A stretch of DNA of 64,000 nt from Isoetes taiwanensis (lineage: Eukaryota; Streptophyta; Lycopodiopsida; Isoetales; Isoetaceae). Location: assembly GCA_021234155.1 (NCBI GenBank), contig JAJEKV010000003.1, positions 17,840,386 to 17,904,385 of the forward strand. The letters run 5' to 3'. Shown here piece after piece: positions 45,988-58,865 of the stretch. Both the position numbers and the translations under genes were made by a program. A model generated the notes under the pieces. It worked only from the letters and a program-made list of their open reading frames with translations. It did no database searches and was not told the DNA's origin. Every line of letters begins with the position of its first letter. Position 1 is the first letter of the stretch.

Positions 45988-47951
45988 ATTGACACATACA
46001 AAACAAAAAAACCAAGATAAGGGTCTACCTCAGGCTCAACTGATAGAGCAAAACAACAAGCACAGACGATTTTCCAAACACAGGCGAAATTTAAGATTTT
46101 GCATGCAACATAGCAAAAACATATCATCCGACACCTACACAGTCCAAGAATGCAAAAATTTGCATGAGTACAGCAAAGACTTATCATCCGACACCTATAC
46201 AGACCAAGAATAAGAGCCCATATGAAGGATCGCCATCCGCAACAACACGCCATCCGTTCTCCATAGGAAAAAAAGGAAAAAAACCTTAGATGCTCATGTT
46301 TCGAATTTATCATGCCACCATCAGCTTTTACTATATTTTTATACGAATATAATAAAAAACCTTAGACAATCTTACGTAATAAATGTAGGAAAAAACTACA
46401 AAATACCCTTATGTTTTGACAAATTTCACGACATACGCCTAAGTTTTCATAAATTTTTGTAATGCCCTTGCTCAACGTATCTAGCCTTGTAGAATTTTGT
46501 ATATCATCAAATGCCCTTGTATTTTATGTATTTCATACAAAGCCCTTCTGCAATGGATGTGCTCTTTCGAATAACAACAACAACAGCTAGTTTTTGCGAT
46601 CGATTCTATCATTAGCAAAGTTTTGCCACAACGATTCTCCCATCAACAATTTGCAAAGAGACTCAGTGATTTTGCATTAGCGATTTTCACAAAAAAATTC
46701 TAGCGCCGATTCTGCAAGTGATTTTGAAGCAAGGATTTGACATCGGTGATTTTCGTATTGGAATAGAAAACAGAGCAAAGATTTAGACGCTCTAACCTGA
46801 TGGAATCCCGGTAGTAAACCTAATTCAACCTCGCGTGCTTGAATCCGCTCACCATTGCCAAATAGACATGGATATCTCTGAATACATTGATCTTGCATTT
46901 TTTCAAGGGCATTTGCCAAAGCGAAACCTAATGCGAATCCACCTTAGGATAAAAACTGTATCATCTCTCATCTTAAGGGTATTTGGTGAATTGTGTAGAA
47001 TCTTAAGGTCATTTGAGTAATTACGTCCCCAAAATATCTCTTTCCTAAGATTTGGGCGTAGGTGGGCCGGAAAAAGGGGGACTTGGAATTTTTTTTGTCT
47101 ATGGTCTGAGGGGGCGCTCTTTTTTTGTGCCTGCTTTGCATGGTCGGAAATAGCAGCTCTTGGCTTCATGGGGGCTGCTAAGAACAGTCCAATGTGCCCA
47201 AAATCGGCCTGTTGGGGTTTCTATTTGTGGCTGGCGATGGCATCTTCGGCGTCTGTTGGTAGTGGAGGTAAGATTTAAGTGAGGCCGATTTCGATTGCTT
47301 TGGAACATATTGGAGCCTGTAATTGCTGTAGATCGGGTAATCATAAGCTGAAGGGGGAGTAACGTGTGATTGGAGCCTTAAATCCTAACTGCTTGATCCA
47401 TATCTTGTTGCGGAAACAATGTACTCTTGCTCTAGTGATATAAAATCTCAAGAATTACATCTTAGTTTCGATCCTTGTTCATGTTGTGATTTTAGCACTG
47501 AATTATAGGTTAAATATGGACCGCAAGTAGATAGATGAACAAATCGGCAGCAAACATGAAGATATGTTGTTTCGTTGGTTTTTGTACAGGTCGGCAACGC
47601 AGGTGCAGTCCGGCGTACAGTCCGACGTCAACAAATTCAATGTACAGCATTTTTGTTTTATCGATTCAGGTGTTTTTAGCAGGTCACGGATGTGGCCTAT
47701 TGAATAATATAGATATTTAAGCATATTTAGATCACAACAAATATTAGCATTGTTATTGGTGTACGTATGTGAAGCCTATGGGGAGCGTGTTCATATACGG
47801 GGGTGTGAGGTGTAAAATCTGACACCCTTGATTTGGCATATTCTCAGGATTATACTTTCATCCAATGCAAAAAAAACATTAACACATGGAGACATTAACA
47901 CATGGAGACATTGTAACCTCACACATCTTTAGGACATTTGAACAATTTTTA

Positions 47952-48003
47952 ATAATACAAGAAATTTATCGCGGCGGCCAAGGCCGCCACGAACATTTCT
48001 CTT
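47952..48003. repeat. CG-rich palindrome with conserved flanks, second copy
   Basis: TACAAGAAATTTATCGCGG, then GCGGCCAAGGCCGCC, then ACGAACATTTCTCTTT. Same plan as 14429-14472; inverted relative to 53005-53050. Confidence 0.75.
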
Positions 48004-51000
48004 TATCAAAGCAAGTTTTTTTTTCTTGCACCAAATTCTAATACACTTTCGTATATCTAGAATAAATTAATAGAAAACAATGAGACAACCTAGCCGGCTT
48101 TGTTGCAATGTAAGAAACATGAAAAACATCAAAGAGATTTTGAATCATTTTCATAGCAAGTTCCCTTTAATTTAGGCTTCTACAACTCATGTAATTTCCA
48201 GATCGAATTATTTAGATACCACCGAAGCCCAACCAAGAATTGCATCCTTAATTGCATGTTATAGAGGATGACTAAATAAGTTCTTTAGTCTAAAGGAAGT
48301 CCAATAGTAGCTGCATAAGTGTTTGATCACATCCACTACAGGTGTATCCATTTGTACCAAATGCTATTGCAAAATATTCAACGTAGGTGAGGGGAAAGTG
48401 AGATGCAGGCAATCCCATAAATCCCATAAATCACTGCCATCATAAATGGCAATGGCATGTCTTACTGCCATCATAAATGGAAATGGCATGTCTTACCTGC
48501 CTATTTATATAAGATTTTTAAATTACACAATGTAACATAACAATGTGCAAGAGACGCCAAATAATCTTCCTGAAAAGGTTGTTCCTTCATTTGTAGTCAT
48601 CATACAGCTCTGAATGATTCTCCAAAACCACACCTTTAAGTCTCTTGGTAGCAGTTGGATACCTTCTAACTAGACAAAGTGGAAACTTGTCAATATTCTG
48701 TACAATCAAAGCCATTGGACACCTTTTAAATAGACAAAGTGGAAACATGCCAATATTCTGCACAGTGAAAGCCATAGCTGCAAGGAAAGTTGTATTTTTT
48801 ACATATATTGTTCTCATCCACTAGTTCAACAGCCTTATATGGATCCATCAATAATGTTAACATACATGTCTTGGAACTAAGTATATATTTTAGCCTAGAA
48901 AATAATCACCTCGTTGTAGTCAAGTATGCTTTCAAGTCAGTGCAACCAAGCCTCTGTTGTGTACAGACCCAACATCGTTGAAGAGTGGTTTAGGAAGAAT
49001 AGAATGGAACACTTACTTGGGTAATGCCCTGCCAAGAAATAAGTCCATATGTTGTCTTCAAGTTAAAAGCATGATCAAAATGAAGGCACTGTGCAAGAAC
49101 CATGATCTGAATGAAAGCACTATGCATGAACTCGTGTTACATCATATAGTTGTGTAAATTCAAAGTGGCTTACAATTTGGTAGATGAATAGGGATGCCCG
49201 ACCACAGAAATCAGCATGCAAAAATACCAAAGCAGCCTGCAAAACCAAGCACTATCTGCTTCTATCCCTGGTTTGCGAATGCTGATCATCAAAAAAAACT
49301 CAGGCTTCTCTCAGCAAGTCGAAGAAAGATGAAAGAAAACTCCATCAACAGATCGACTTTTCCGAACTCCAACGAAGCAGACCCACTCTTCGGCTATTGA
49401 GTTTCCCCTTCCCCTTTGTTATGCTACCCATATATGCAGAAATTCATCCGAGCATGGCCATATCTTCTCGGAAGATATTCTGCTTCAAAACTATCTTTTT
49501 TTGGCCCTCCTTGGGCATTGAAAAATGGAGAAACCCTACGGCAGGCCAAACGAAAACCCTGGCAGATTAAAAGAAACGGGATGAAGAAATAATCACCTGC
49601 TCCAAGTCGAAGTCCCTGGGTTTGGAGCTGCCGGATTTGGGGCTGCTCCAGGCCCAGCCGCCCTTTCAAAGTGCACGGCTTCGATGAATTCTTCTTCTGA
49701 GTTCCTGTATTTTCGTCCTCTTATGGCTTGTTTTTGTGCTTTTGGCCACTAATTCTTGGATTGGGCAGGGCAATACATGACAAATAATAGTGAGCTTCGT
49801 TTAAGGAGCTTAGATGCTCGTGGCCATGGCCGTCCTGGCTCTAGCTTCTTCTGAATCTAGTTGCTCTGCCAGCATCAAAGCTTTTTAGAAGAAGCAATCG
49901 CCATCGCCGGAGCAGAGCATAGGTCGTTGCCAGGCGTCGGAGCAGATATTGTTTCAAAAAATACGTGGCAGGTAACCATTACAATAGATTGCGGCGCAGA
50001 AATATTAGCGAGGGACACAAGAACAAAGAAAAATTACAAACTGCTTTATCTCTAACATATAATTATAATGGGACAGTTTCTGGAATGTTCTGTAAATAGA
50101 AATTGAACTTAAATTTTTTAATGGTTCGTGCGAGAGGAAGGTACTAGAAGATTGTAGGAGGATGAGGCGCCGTTTCTAGAAGCTGGGGCTTCTAGAAGGT
50201 AACCGGAGTGCCTGTCTGGAGACGTCTCTGTTTTAGTATAAAAGGGAGAAGCGGCGGTCGGTTCAGGCCATAGCGACCTATGGCGGCTACAGGTCTGGGA
50301 AGCGTGGCGTTTGAGTTAAGTGATGCCGCGGAAGGGATATTTGAGTGACTGTTAAAGGCTGGGTTGCGTTGTTCTCACCTCCCGCATCACGGCTAACATC
50401 AGGTTTGTGTGGCGATGCAGATATTTCTGCCTTCTTTTTATCTGTTTTAACAAGCTTGAAAGGCGTACTGTTTGTGTTTTAATAGCAGGTAAGTATGCCA
50501 GATTAGATTTGTGTAAATGAATTTGGTAGTAGAAAGGTACCTGGCTGCTTCTTCCGTCAAAGCAGCTGCTTCTTTATTTCTAGCTGAATAAAAGTAAGCG
50601 CATGCTCGTAAGCTTCAGGAGCCTATTTTCCCATAAGCCCATCTCTGCAATCGTGGCCAGAGGATTTGTCTTTATAACCTGAGTTCGGCTTTGAAAAAAA
50701 ATACCAACCCAATTCAAGCAAGCTGTTTACGCTTACAGATATTGAAACCAATGCTGCAATCCTTTCATTAAACTGTGCAATAGTTTTGCCAAGGACATCC
50801 CATTCAGAATATGGCGAAGTTGTTCACGGCTCTACCGGCCGCTTCTTTTTCGTCCTGAATTTCACTGGTAGGTCTTTTCTTCTAGTTGGGTTGTTGTTCC
50901 ACCCGAATTTGAGTCATAGAGTTTCTTTCCGCTGATTTATTGTGGAACAGGGGATTTTGGTTGTCTGTTAGTTGGTAAGAGATATTAAGTTTTTTTGTGC

Positions 51001-51874
51001 TTCCTGCATATTCGTTTTCCTCTGCTAACAGATGTCCTTCAACTTGCTGAAGCTTCGTGCCATTTTGGACATTCATGCAGGTAATAGTCTTTATATGGAG
51101 TGAACTCAGTTTAATTGTTCTCCTCTCCCTACAGTGCATCAAGGGTGAGAATTTCGGTGCATCAATATGTTCGTTATTGTACTCTGATATATGTCCTCTT
51201 CCTGAAATCTGTTTGATTAATGTTTCCTTTTGAAATTTACAGTTTAGAGCAGAGCTTATGTGGCACCAGCCATTTTGTTTGCAGCGACAACTTCTGAGTT
51301 TGAGGAGCAACAAAAATCTTTTTTCCAAAAATGCTCTTCATTTGGAGGGTATTTTGGCCTTTCATATTGACTGGTCACAACATTGTACCCTTTGCCTATT
51401 TGAAGGATTTGGTTGTTCTGCACCTAAAAATAAATCAGTGCGAGTAAATTTGCCTCCTCAGTAGTGTTATTGGAACAGGATTTTGAGATATTGGGCAACC
51501 ACACCTAGAATGGAGATTTTGCCAAAGCGATGTGTACATAAGAGGCAAGGTGGTATATTAACTGATATGCTTAAAAGGTTGTTACTTTAAATTATTGCAT
51601 TTGTAAATATTACGGGAAGGGATCTGAAAAGGACTCACAAATCTTTAAAATATGTTGAGAGAAAATTCGTGACCATGATACTGTGGATTAGTGGCAGGAG
51701 TGTTTCCATTCATCTTGGTTCAGAAGATATATTTGCTTGGAGGCAACATCAATTGCAGTATAAGGATACATTTGAATCAATTTGAAAGAGGAACAAAATC
51801 GTTGGTCAATTTTTTCACAATGTGACCTTATAATTTGGATTTTTTTTTTATTTGTTGGTGCATTTTATGTCATG

Positions 51875-52016
51875 GAATTTTGGTGAGTGCATGCACTTTT
51901 TCCATCTTGCTATCTCCACCACTCGTCTAGCACAGACTTGCAAATGAATTTTGGTGAGTGCATGCACTTTTTCCATCTTGCTATCTCCACCACTCGTCTA
52001 GCACAGACTTGCAAAT
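51875..52016. repeat. Perfect 71-bp tandem duplication
   Basis: The block GAATTTTGGTGAGTGCATGC through CACAGACTTGCAAAT occurs twice in direct succession without a visible difference, suggesting a recent event. Confidence 0.93.
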
Positions 52017-52904
52017 GGCTTTGATGGCCATGGAATTGGATTGCCCGTTCAAGAAAATAAATTTGTATCTGCAATTAATCAAGCCATCAAAATGCACCAT
52101 CATATTGTAGAAACTACAAGGAACATTATGAACACCACAGAACAACTAAAAAAGGTGAATTTATGATAAACGAGACAACATATGGAAACACTCGTCGACC
52201 TATATGCTGCATTTGGGGTAAGTGTGTTTAAATATATTGAACCATATGGATATATGCCCACAAATCTATACATCATAATCCATGCAAACCACATTGACTA
52301 GAATTGTTTTGTTTGAGTTTGCATTATTTTTGCTCTGATTTCGAGAACTCTATAGGGATTTTTATCCCGTTCTTGGAGATTTAGAAAGATTCTTTTCCAT
52401 AGGACTCCTATGCATTAATGTCTTACTGCACAGTTTAAATCCAGAATTTCACTGGATCTATTATGATTCAACTCAGGGATGCTTGAAATGATATTTGGTA
52501 TGTTGTACATGGTTCTTATAGCTTAAATTATATTGAATTTTTTGATCTCGAGCTTATCAACCCATAACTTTCACATGCGGGTCTAGCTATAGTGTTTCCT
52601 TTTCGAGTTGCACAAAAGAAATACAGGATTGTGATAATATGGCAGAAAAAAGAGCAGAGGAAGGGACAGTCGGGGAAGTAAAAACTAATGATCGCACTAA
52701 TTTGGTTGGAGATCAAGCGAGAGGGTCAACTGAATGCAACACTTTGCTGAACAAAATAGCTAGCTTAAAATCGTCCTAGATTCATTATAGCCTGCTTCAC
52801 TTTCCTTGCCTTATGAGGCAACTTCATTCAACCATGTATGCACTTTTTCCCTTATACCTATAATAAATGCTTCATTATTTGTTCCCATTCCTGCTTGAAC
52901 ATCA

Positions 52905-53050
52905 AACATACTTCTCAATAAAACAACTCAAAAAAAAAAGAAATGCACGCGGCAGCCTTGGGACATCAAACAAACTCCTCAACAAAACAACTCAAAAAAA
53001 AAAACAAATCCACGCGGCGGCCTTGGCCGCCGCGATAAACTCCTTGTATA
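52905..53050. repeat. Tandem duplication ending in the CG-rich palindrome
   Basis: Two copies of ACATCAAAC, TCAATAAAACAACTC or a close variant, an A run and CACGCGGC(A/G)GCCTTGG. The second continues into GGCCGCCGCGATAAACTCCT, the inverted form of the palindromic motif at 47952-48003. Confidence 0.8.
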
Positions 53051-53171
53051 TGTAGAGACAAAATACTAGATATGTGGACTAAGCACATGACAAAAAATTA
53101 CTAAAACTTAGGGGTAGGTCGTGAAATATATCAAAACATAATGGTATTTTGTAGTTTTTCCATAAAAATGT

Positions 53172-54115
53172 ACGTTTTGTGATTTAGGCCAAATTATTTC
53201 GTCCCATAGAATCACTAGGAAATGTCCCATCCAGCAGAATCTCTATTAGGATATTTACACCCCAAATTTGAATCCCCTGTCTTTGCACACCCTTGGGACA
53301 CATTCTAGCACAGGATCAAGCCCAAGAGATGCAGAAATAAACAGGGTTTGGAAGCACCAATTTGGGCAAAATTTGTTTGCGATTTGGGCAAATGACAGAG
53401 GAGTTCGACAGCAGATCCAAAATCGCCCAAGAGACAGAACAGAGCTCTTGGGTGCCATTGTTTGTAACTCAGGTGATCAAATCCGCAGCTGAATGCTCTG
53501 CAAAATAGAACTACGTTTGTTTAACTTTGGGATGTGAATATCCTGATAGAGATTCGTGGGGATGGGTTATTTTTGGGTTGTAATTCCATGGCGAGGGATT
53601 CATGGGGTGTGATTCCTTAGGGCGGTATGGAGACGGCCCCAGAATAAAACCCGTTATCTTTCTCGCTCCCCCAGAATTATCTATTTGTCGATGAACATGC
53701 CCTTCGGACGCAGTCGGGTTGATCGATATGCTAAACTGAGGGGGGCATCAAATTTGAATAAATACAGGACGTGCTACCGCACATCCAAATCAATCCCACT
53801 TCCATGGTTGATACAGAAAAAAATTCGATCCAATCCTCTATAGGAAAATCTTTGCACAAGCAGAAAAGCAAATTTGCTATGTAAAGTAAAGAAAAGTCAA
53901 TATGTTATTTCTTTGTGAATCATAGGCTATCAACAATTCACATGTATCCCATCCAAAGGGTGATGGGTTATGAATGCCATGAATTCAGAAATAGCAGTCA
54001 AGGAGTTGGTTCAACCTTGAAGCAGACTATACACACAACAATATTAGGTAAATTAGCTGCGCTTATGAAACACCAGCTAATAAGAGCAAATTAAAGGGTA
54101 TCAGCATTGGAGCAT
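53172..54115. other. Intergenic, nothing recognised
   Basis: Between the MULE end and the beta-xylosidase stop. The part adjacent to 54116 is probably its 3' UTR. A plus-strand frame at 53268-53492 has no known motif. Confidence 0.5.
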
Positions 54116-57100
54116 CTACTGTGCAGTGATGGAAAGGAAATGCATGGCTTTACCAGCTGACAGGGTATGAATCCCTGCATGCAAAGATCTTTTGCCACTC
54201 TCATCAACTGTGCTGAGATGTTCACATGGATTTATGGAGAAGGTCATTTGAGTAGTACTGCCTGCTTCTAAGTGCACGCGCTCGAATGCAAGCAGCTGCT
54301 TTTGGGGTGCACCTGTGCTGACAGATTCTGCTGGAGGATGTGAGAACAGTAGCACTGTATGGCTCCCAGAGCTTGCACCCCCATTGTTAATTGACAAGCT
54401 GACCTTGTATTTCATTCTATCACAAACTTCCTGATTCTCTACACTTAGATGGGAACAGAACAAAGGCTTTTGTTGGCCACTTGAGCATCCCTCTATTTTA
54501 GAATTAGAAAATGTCATGTTAGTGGCTGTTGCAGCAAATTGATGTGTGTATGTTGTATAACTGAGACCATCACCAAATTGATAAATTGTTGGTCCTGTAT
54601 AGAAACGGTAAGTCCTGCCTGGATATCCAGTCTTATTGTCAGGCCTCATCCTCATATCTAGCATTGATACTTTGGTAAATTCTTGGGGATACCATGTCAC
54701 TGGAAGCCGACCTCCTGCAGAAAAAACTAGTTAAACTCGCGGTTCAACAAGTGAAATCATAAAAAATATACCTGGATTGTAATCTCCAAAGATAACTTGT
54801 GCTAAAGCTGCACCACCAGCCTGCCCAGGGTACCCAATCCATAAAATAGCAGAGACGCGGGGATCTATCTTAGCAAATGAAATATCAACTGGGCCTGCAG
54901 ACATAATAACAAGCACAACTGGTCCAGCTGATGCACCTGCAACAGCAGTCACAAGTTCTGTCTGATAACCAGGAAGAAGCAAGTTTGTCCTGTCAAAAGT
55001 TTCTTGCTCTTGTCCTTGGTCTAATCCAACAACCAAAACCACAGCATCTACTTTTGCTGCTGTATCAATTGCCTGATTGATAAAATCCTCCCTTTGGCAT
55101 GCCACATTTCCACAGCCTGGAGAATATCTTACTTTAGTGTAAGACTGGAGACCCTGTAAAGGAGTGATAAAATTGCAGGGAATACCTGCATAGGACAAAG
55201 TATAAGACATTTCCTAATGCAAAAAACTACAGGATAAATAATTCTTAAAACAAACTACCTAACTTACATATGCCTTACCTTCATAGTTTCCAATCATGGT
55301 CTGTGTTGCATTGGCATTGGGACCTATAACACCTAATGTCCCAATTTTTGTTCGTGAAAGTGGTAACATGCCATCATTTTTTAAGAGCACAATTCCTTGT
55401 AAAGCAGCTTCAAGTGCAAGCTGTTGATTTTCTTTTGTGCAAACATCTGCAGCTCCCAAGTTGCCATACTGTTGGCTTGCGGGGCTGCCATCGAATAATC
55501 CAAGGCGCATTCTGATAGTAAATAAATTAGTGAGAGCTCGATTCAAGTCCAATTCAGTGATTTTTCCTCCTTGCAATGCCTCTGCTGCATGTCTGGCAAC
55601 GAATGTCCCACAATTGAGGTCCAAACCTGGAAAAATGCAAGCAGCAACATTAAGCTTTTCATCGTCAAACGTTCTTTTGAAGAAAAATACTTGTAGTTAA
55701 CTGTACCTGCCAGCAACGAGACAGCAACTGCATCTCCAGCAGAATTTGTATAACCTGTATTGTCATACATTACCTGCACTGCATCACAGTCGGAAACAAT
55801 GTACCTAGAAAAGTTTTGAGTGATGAGATTCAGTAATGCTGCACATATAATTTATAACTGTCACGAAAATAAAATAGAAATGGCAATTACCCATCCAGAC
55901 CCCATGCGTTTCTCACAGTATCTGTAAGCAAATGACGATCAGCACATGTTGGCACACCATTAACGCGATTGTAAGAACACATAACAGAGCTGACATGGCC
56001 GTCCTTCACACAGCTTTCGAATGGCACATTGTAGGTATCGTCCAGATCTTGTTGGGTTACCTTTGAAACCAATCGGAGATTAGAAGGCTTTTGGCCATGG
56101 TCCAAATGCTAAAAATAGGCATGGCATGCGTCAAATCTGTGACTGTATTGTTTTCACAAACTTCTAAATGTATTCTGCAATTCAGTATTTATTTGTTTTT
56201 GGAGGGTCCACATCGAATCGTTCAACTACCAACAGCGAAATCCAGCATCATATGATTAATTAATACATAATTTAAGGTGAGCAGGGTGAAATTATATATC
56301 AAGCTACAGGCATGCATTGGAATGAAGGGATTCGATGAAAAACGTATGAAAAACGCTGCATGACAATCATCAAATCAAATATACCTTTGCATCGAAATGG
56401 TAGCGATCTGTGCCCAGCCAGTTATCCACATCATAAGCTGTCAAATGTTTACAGCAGGCAGAAACCTTGAGCAAAGGACTATCTGTGGAATCCACTTCTT
56501 GTAGGCCTCTCACATAATATGTGGCGAATTTGCTTGACAAAATTGGATCTTCTCCAGGAGTTTCCTGCCCTCTTCCCCATCTTGGATCCCTGAAAATATT
56601 TATATTTGGGCTCCAGAATGTGAGACCAGCCTGGCCAAGATTATGCATTGCTCTTGCTTCTGTGGAAACGACCTGCATTTCTATATCAAGTGAGATTCAT
56701 CACTTGAAACAGCAAAAAGGAAAGCGAAGAACAGAGTACCTGGCCAATCTTGTAAAACAAAGAGGTGTTGAATGATGCAGCAGTGGTAATGGGCATTGGA
56801 AAACTTGTAGCAGATGGTGCTGATCCTCCAAACCGAACACCTGGGCTTTTAGCAACCCCATGAAGAGCCTCTTGCCACCACTGATAGCTTGGTATGCCCA
56901 ATCTGGCTATGGCCGCTGCTCCATTCACTAACTGGGTTATTTTCTCCTCCACAGTTAGCCTGGATATCAGATCCTTAACTCTGTCACCAATCGCCAGGCT
57001 TCTGTTACAGAATGGCAATGCCTGTATTGATGCATCTGATCCATCACACGCATGCTGCGATTCTGCTCCAACTTTCTGCCCCAACAAAACTAAAATACAG

Positions 57101-57132
57101 TATACCAGAGCAAGCATTCTAAGATTTGCCAT
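54116..57132 (-). CDS. BXL: Glycoside hydrolase family 3 beta-D-xylosidase
   Basis: Hand-built model of seven exons, 769 residues: 56740-57132, 56385-56672, 55891-56060, 55707-55804, 55279-55626, 54772-55185, 54116-54714. All junctions keep frame and the length is typical of plant BXL proteins. Residues 1-24 look like a signal peptide (hydrophobic [17 protein letters not shown]), so the enzyme is probably secreted to the cell wall. Family motifs: [62 protein letters not shown] and [10 protein letters not shown], where Asp289 is the expected nucleophile. The C-terminal GH3 domain and a fibronectin-like end ([10 protein letters not shown]) are present. Plant BXLs release xylose or arabinose from xylan and arabinan. 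A second acceptor at 56108 would add 16 in-frame residues, but the family has none there. Intact. Confidence 0.94.
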
Positions 57133-58240
57133 TGTTTACCAAACAAAATGCTCTGTTTTTTTGCTTTCGGTTCACCAAGAGCAAACGAAAATTGATTGCA
57201 GCGGCATATCAGAGCCAGGCGATTGAAGTGTTTCGGGATAAGGTAATCGTCCGGCTCTGGGCTGGGCGGTAGGAACAAAAAAGGATGGAACCGCGCCAAA
57301 AAGCTGCGCAGCAATAAGCGAAAATAATAGGATGATGCCCAGCTTCCGGATTAAGACAAAGCAATACCCACTAGATTGTATTGGGTGTCACGAATGGGAT
57401 TAAACGGGATTAAGTAATTTTCTGAGCGGACTGACTGTCGCAGTGTGAATTTTGAATCACGGGTATTCCTGTCCGAAAATGAAATGCGCTGCTCTGCTTT
57501 GCTTTTTCACGCGCCAAAATTCTCTCTCTGCTTTCCACTTTTTAGCAAATTATGCAGAGGCCCAAAAATGTGCCACGTGTCACTTTTGTTCTAAGCCGGT
57601 GGTTATACTTTTTCTTTGACTTTCTTGCTACAATACTGTGTATTGTGTAACCGCTCGTAATTTGCTTTATCGCTTACATCCTTTGTTAGTGTTGGGCAAA
57701 CCAGAAAATTCCCTTGTGTTTTATTAGGTATACCTAAATGCAACTTAGCATTCTGCCATATCCGCCAATGGCATTGCGCCATCTGGCTAAGTTTCTCTTC
57801 CGGAACTTATGTGAAGCTCAACGACACTGGCACACCTTGAAAATACTTTGTGTTCTTGAGGATTTACCTCAGATTCAGGCGATCTACCTCTCATTCCGGC
57901 CATCTACCTCTCATTACGATGGTTTCTACCCCCGATTCTGAAGTTTTTACCCTGATTTCAGAGCAGAATGCAACCTAAGTTGCAGGGATGACTCCCTGGG
58001 AATCGGCAGTAAACTGCCATTCTTATATACGGATATGTTAAATATAAAGCCCGGGATTTGCAATTCTAAATAGCCTTAAGCAAGCTTTTAATTCCAACAG
58101 GTTGGGTTGTAGCTATTGTTGTTCCCCGAACTTTGTCCAATAATTGCATTCTTTGTCCAACATCATTTTATTGCTATATATGGATCTTTATGATGGTGCG
58201 ACCAAGAAAAATAAAAGCACTACTCATAAGAAAGTTCACG
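57133..58240. other. Beta-xylosidase upstream region and intergenic DNA
   Basis: The first 200-300 bp should hold the promoter and 5' UTR of the minus-strand beta-xylosidase. I see no clear TATA box. The rest has no recognised gene; a plus-strand frame at 57738-57941 matches nothing I know. Confidence 0.5.
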
Positions 58241-58263
58241 AGGAGGGGACTTTGATCCTTAAG

Positions 58264-58690
58264 ACAAGATATTGGCTAATGATGATGGAGCTTAAAATTA
58301 TTAGCTGGAATATTAGAAGGTTGAAGTCCCGTGTTCTTAAAAGACTTTTACCAAGTATTGTTTGCTTATAAGAACATAAGTGTAAAAGTGAAGTAGTAGG
58401 GTAGCTACATAAAATTTTTGGACCATCGTTTACATGGGGTGGCCCCTACGAGAAGTGCAGGTACTCTAATAGTGTGAAGAACTAGTGTAAGAGTTTCTTC
58501 CTCGTATGTTGATAGCTGTGATAGATGTTCTTTGATTTCTCTGTAGCTTTGGCAGAAGTACTTTGATTTCTTGGAAACTAGGAGGGCAAGATTGGGGTTC
58601 GTAAACGTGTATGCAAAAGTACCAGGTGATTATATGGGCTCTCATTATTTTAACTCGCGGACAAGGGGATTGTTTTATGCGAATCCAATT
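58264..58690 (+). pseudogene. LINE endonuclease (APE-type) N-terminal fragment
   Basis: A frame from about 58276 reads MMELKIISWNIRRLKSR, then RLLPSIVCL, the usual start of plant L1 endonucleases (KIISWNIRGL type). After a stop it continues with an FTWGGPYEK-like segment (about 58420-58460) and GFVNVYAKVPG (about 58595-58630). Frameshifts and stops make it non-functional. It has the opposite orientation to the LINE fragment at 58866-60245 and lies beyond that fragment's 3' end, so it is a separate insertion. Confidence 0.7.
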
Positions 58691-58865
58691 AGATTGTCTT
58701 ATGCCATTGGATTGGAATTGACATAAGACAACTTACAAAGATCACCCAATTCCAACTTTGTTATTACTTTTCCCTTTTGTTGCATTAATGGGAGGATAGC
58801 TTAAGCCAATCTCGTTGATTGACAAAAATGACCCCACCCAAAACCCTTGCATGACTAAAACGTTT

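Larger units (their letters stand above)
46387..53162. mobile_element. Probable 6.8-kb Mutator-like element
   Basis: The left 80-85 bp (AGGAAAAAACTACAAAATAC onward) match, in inverted orientation and with few differences, the right end at about 53080-53162, including TTATGTTTTGA and TTTCACGAC. Start and internal style (AAATGCCCTT repeats) resemble the MULE at 13902-17642. The flanking 9-mers AATAAATGT (46378-46386) and TAAAAATGT (53163-53171) agree at 7 of 9 positions, fitting a decayed 9-bp duplication. No transposase was recognised inside. A further partial end-like sequence in inverted orientation lies at about 46950-47050, so other elements may be nested. The CG-rich palindrome occurs near 47960 and, inverted, near 53020. 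Host sequence may have been captured. Confidence 0.65.

Noticed and set aside
45978-46313. Minus-strand cysteine-rich frame with repeated LGLYRCRM / LGLCRCRM
   Set aside because: It arises from a short local sequence duplication; no signal of selection or domain match.
13902-53162. CRISPR arrays, bacterial operons or rRNA genes
   Set aside because: No spaced identical short repeats, no ribosome-binding patterns, no rRNA cores; all coding evidence is plant-type with introns.
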